Of a stretch of 64,000 nucleotides of DNA, positions 62,334-64,000 are shown piece after piece. The stretch covers positions 124,001 to 188,000 of the forward strand of contig JADJVQ010000006.1 in the NCBI GenBank assembly GCA_016710525.1. The letters run 5' to 3'. This DNA comes from Burkholderiaceae bacterium (lineage in GTDB: Bacteria > Pseudomonadota > Gammaproteobacteria > Burkholderiales > Burkholderiaceae_E). Made by a program: the position numbers and the translations under genes. The first letter of the stretch is position 1; each line of letters opens with the position of its first letter. The notes under the pieces were generated by a model that ran no database searches, was not told the origin of the DNA, and saw only the letters and a program-made list of their open reading frames with translations.

Positions 62334-63008
62334 TTACTCGGCGGCGGGGGTGGCGGTTGCAGGCGCCGCTGCGGGAGCCGCCTTGCGGGCACGCGGTGCA
62401 CGCGCCTTGGCCGCCGCCGGAGCGGCCGCGTCGGCGCCGTCGCTCTTGACCGCGCCAGCGCGGACTTTGGATGCGCTGCGAGCCTTGGCAGGCGCCTTGG
62501 CTTTGCCTGGCGCCTTCGCCTTGGCAGGAGCCTTGGCCTTGGCCGCCGGCACCTTGGCCGCCGCCTTGCGCGCCGCACCGGCGCGCGCCGGCACCTTGCC
62601 ACCGACGGATTCGACCGCACTGGTCAGATCGTCGACGCGGCGGATCAGCGCCTGCACGTCCTTGCGGGTGGGCACGCCAAGTCGTTCGAGTGCCCGCGAC
62701 ACGCGGTCTTCGAAAACCTGTTCGAGCTTGTCCCACGATTCGGTGGCACGACTGCTGATCTGGCTCTTCACTTCATTGACCTTCCCGGAAACGTCGCCGA
62801 TGCGTTCTTCGGCCATGGCTTTGGTCTTGGACTGCAGATTCAGTCCTTCGCGCACCAGCGTCTCGAATGCCTTGGTGGGCTCCTTGCGGGCCTTGGCGAA
62901 TGCGCCCAGGCCGGCCAGCCAGATCTTCTCGGCCGATTCACGAATCGCGCTGGCCAACTGGCCGCCCTCTTCTTTGCTTTCGGCGACTGCTTTCAGCTTC
63001 TTGACCAT
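62334..63008 (-). CDS. Polyhydroxyalkanoate granule-associated phasin, PhaF-like
   Basis: 224 residues in two halves. The first ~120 form an amphipathic phasin helix (IWLAGLGAFAKARKEPTKAFETLVREG, then heptad-like repeats with VFEDRVSRALERLGVPTRKDV). The last ~90 are histone H1-like Lys/Ala/Pro repeats (KAKAPAKAKAPGKAKAPAKA) expected to bind DNA. This is the PhaF layout, which coats PHA granules and tethers them to the nucleoid for segregation. ATG 63008 (MVKKLKAV) is chosen; the longer frame adds an unconserved leader. It is upstream of the patatin gene. Confidence 0.9.
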   Translation of the reverse strand: MVKKLKAVAESKEEGGQLASAIRESAEKIWLAGLGAFAKARKEPTKAFETLVREGLNLQSKTKAMAEERIGDVSGKVNEVKSQISSRATESWDKLEQVFEDRVSRALERLGVPTRKDVQALIRRVDDLTSAVESVGGKVPARAGAARKAAAKVPAAKAKAPAKAKAPGKAKAPAKARSASKVRAGAVKSDGADAAAPAAAKARAPRARKAAPAAAPATATPAAE

Positions 63009-63250
63009 GATCACCCCTTGTATCGAATGCGCCGGGCAGTCCGGTGCGTTGTTCAATCACCAGCGCAGTGTAAGTGCGCATCGCTAGAGAACGCACACTA
63101 AAGCGCGGCCCACGATGCGCCATTGCGCGGGGGCGCACTTGCCCCATCGCTTGGCGGATGCAATGATCGCCGACGCCCGGGAACGCGCCATCCGTTGCGC
63201 ACCCGCCGGCGATCACTTCGACGCCAAGCCAGACAGAGGGGACCTTTCTC

Positions 63251-64000
63251 ATGACCTATTTCATCACCGGCGCCACCGGCTTCATCGGCAAACGCCTGGT
63301 TCGCAAGCTGCTTGCCCGCCGGGGGTCGGTCGTGCATTTCCTGGTGCGCGATGCCTCGCCCGAGCGACTGGCGCCGCTCTACGAATACTGGGGCGTCGAC
63401 GACAAGCGCGCCGTGCCGGTGGTGGGCGACATTTCCAAGCCCGGGCTCGGCCTGAAGGCGGCCGAGCGCAAGGCGCTGTCCGGGAAAATCCGCCACTGCT
63501 TTCACCTGGCCGCGTTGTACGACCTGAGCGCCGACGCAGCCGCGCAGATCGCAGTCAATGTCGAAGGGACCCGCAATGTGGTCACGTTCGCCAACGACAT
63601 CAAGGCCGGCTGCTTCCATCACGTCAGCTCGATCGCGGCAGCGGGCCTGTTCGAGGGCATCTGGCGCGAGGACATGTTCGAAGAGGCCGAGGGCCTCGAT
63701 CATCCGTACTTCGCCACCAAGCACGAGTCCGAGGGCATCGTGCGCAAGGAATGCAAGGTGCCCTACCGGGTCTATCGCCCCGGCTCGGTGGTCGGCGATT
63801 CGCAGACCGGCGAGATGGACAAGATCGACGGGCCCTACTACTTCTTCAAACTGATCCAGCGGATGCGCCAGATGCTTCCGCCCTGGATGCCGACCATCGG
63901 CATCGAAGGCGGTCGGATCAACATCGTGCCGGTCGACTTCGTCGTCGACGCGATGGATCACATCGCCCACGCCAAAGACCTGGACGGTCGCTGCTTTCAC
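63251..64000 (+). CDS. Fatty acyl-CoA/ACP reductase-like SDR protein (Marinobacter type), truncated by window end
   Basis: The 250 visible residues are an extended short-chain-dehydrogenase domain: NAD(P) motif TGATGFIGKRLVRKLL, catalytic YFATKHESE (Tyr-x-x-x-Lys region) and the strongly conserved HHVSSIAAAGLFEGIWRED and MPTIGIEGGRINIVPVDF. These match, from memory, the N-terminal half of the bifunctional alcohol-forming reductase of Marinobacter (Maqu_2507 type), which reduces acyl-CoA to fatty alcohol and has a second SDR domain. That second domain would lie beyond the window. Fatty alcohol is the co-substrate of the wax ester synthase at 43588. Confidence 0.8.
   Translation, partial: MTYFITGATGFIGKRLVRKLLARRGSVVHFLVRDASPERLAPLYEYWGVDDKRAVPVVGDISKPGLGLKAAERKALSGKIRHCFHLAALYDLSADAAAQIAVNVEGTRNVVTFANDIKAGCFHHVSSIAAAGLFEGIWREDMFEEAEGLDHPYFATKHESEGIVRKECKVPYRVYRPGSVVGDSQTGEMDKIDGPYYFFKLIQRMRQMLPPWMPTIGIEGGRINIVPVDFVVDAMDHIAHAKDLDGRCFH

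Noticed and set aside
63063..63250. Possible sigma-54 promoter (GG-N10-GC) upstream of the phasin on the minus strand
   Set aside because: The TGGCGC element is followed by TGGGCC rather than TTGC at -12, so the match is only the GG/GC spacing, expected by chance in GC-rich DNA.
1..64000. tRNA, rRNA, insertion sequences, phage or attachment sites
   Set aside because: Intergenic gaps are short and none showed cloverleaf, rRNA, transposase or integrase signatures.

Overview
The window reads as chromosomal DNA of a GC-rich betaproteobacterium, most likely Burkholderiales. The evidence is the strongly GC-biased codon use, the rnfB-nth pair, a DUF1841 gene, PhaZ-type PHA depolymerase, a PhaF-like phasin, and a polar-flagellate style che cluster. 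Genes are dense, with many 4-base ATGA/GTGA stop-start overlaps. I see no rRNA, tRNA, CRISPR array, insertion sequence or prophage.

Layout. 1-6.6 kb: a truncated PAS sensor kinase, a REC-PAS-GGDEF-EAL protein overlapping a diguanylate cyclase, and a REC-histidine kinase/NarL regulator pair. 6.7-15.6 kb: a chemotaxis operon (CheZ-like, cheY, cheA, cheW, periplasmic Cache protein, MCP, cheR, cheD, cheB). 15.6-19.8 kb (minus strand): an esterase, Pit phosphate transporter with its PhoU-like partner, DUF1841, nth, rnfB. 19.8-20.1 kb: a gap holding a candidate sigma-54-driven small RNA with a perfect terminator. 20.1-26.2 kb (minus strand): PHA depolymerase, then an fdxA / giant FAD oxidoreductase / MOSC operon.

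26.2-39.6 kb is the most interesting block. It is a plus-strand operon for reductive catabolism of nicotinate, or a close N-heterocycle: two-subunit molybdenum hydroxylase, 6-hydroxynicotinate reductase, UPF0280 (ApbE-like) protein, AA_synth-family protein, a complete branched-chain-type ABC importer with a fused permease, enamidase, and a TetR regulator. A perfect inverted repeat sits just downstream of a candidate promoter in front of the first gene. The divergently transcribed ferredoxin and flavoprotein are plausible suppliers of the reduced ferredoxin this reductase type needs. Nicotinate phosphoribosyltransferase (pncB, NAD salvage) lies 2 kb further on, after dinB.

42.9-48.8 kb: a PHA-system protein, acyl-CoA-binding protein divergent from a wax ester synthase/DGAT, DUF924, a TSUP permease, and a hydroxyisobutyrate-dehydrogenase-like reductase divergent from an aminotransferase. 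48.8-57.7 kb: recC-recB-recD. 58.0-64.0 kb: a double-AAA ATPase, TetR, patatin-like lipase, PhaF-like phasin, and the start of a Marinobacter-type fatty acyl reductase. Wax ester synthase, acyl-CoA-binding protein, fatty acyl reductase, PHA depolymerase and phasin together suggest a cell that stores both wax esters/triacylglycerol and polyhydroxyalkanoate.

Four single-base frame breaks interrupt otherwise well-conserved genes (FAD oxidoreductase, enamidase, recC twice). They may be assembly indels rather than real gene decay, and this should be settled before drawing metabolic conclusions.
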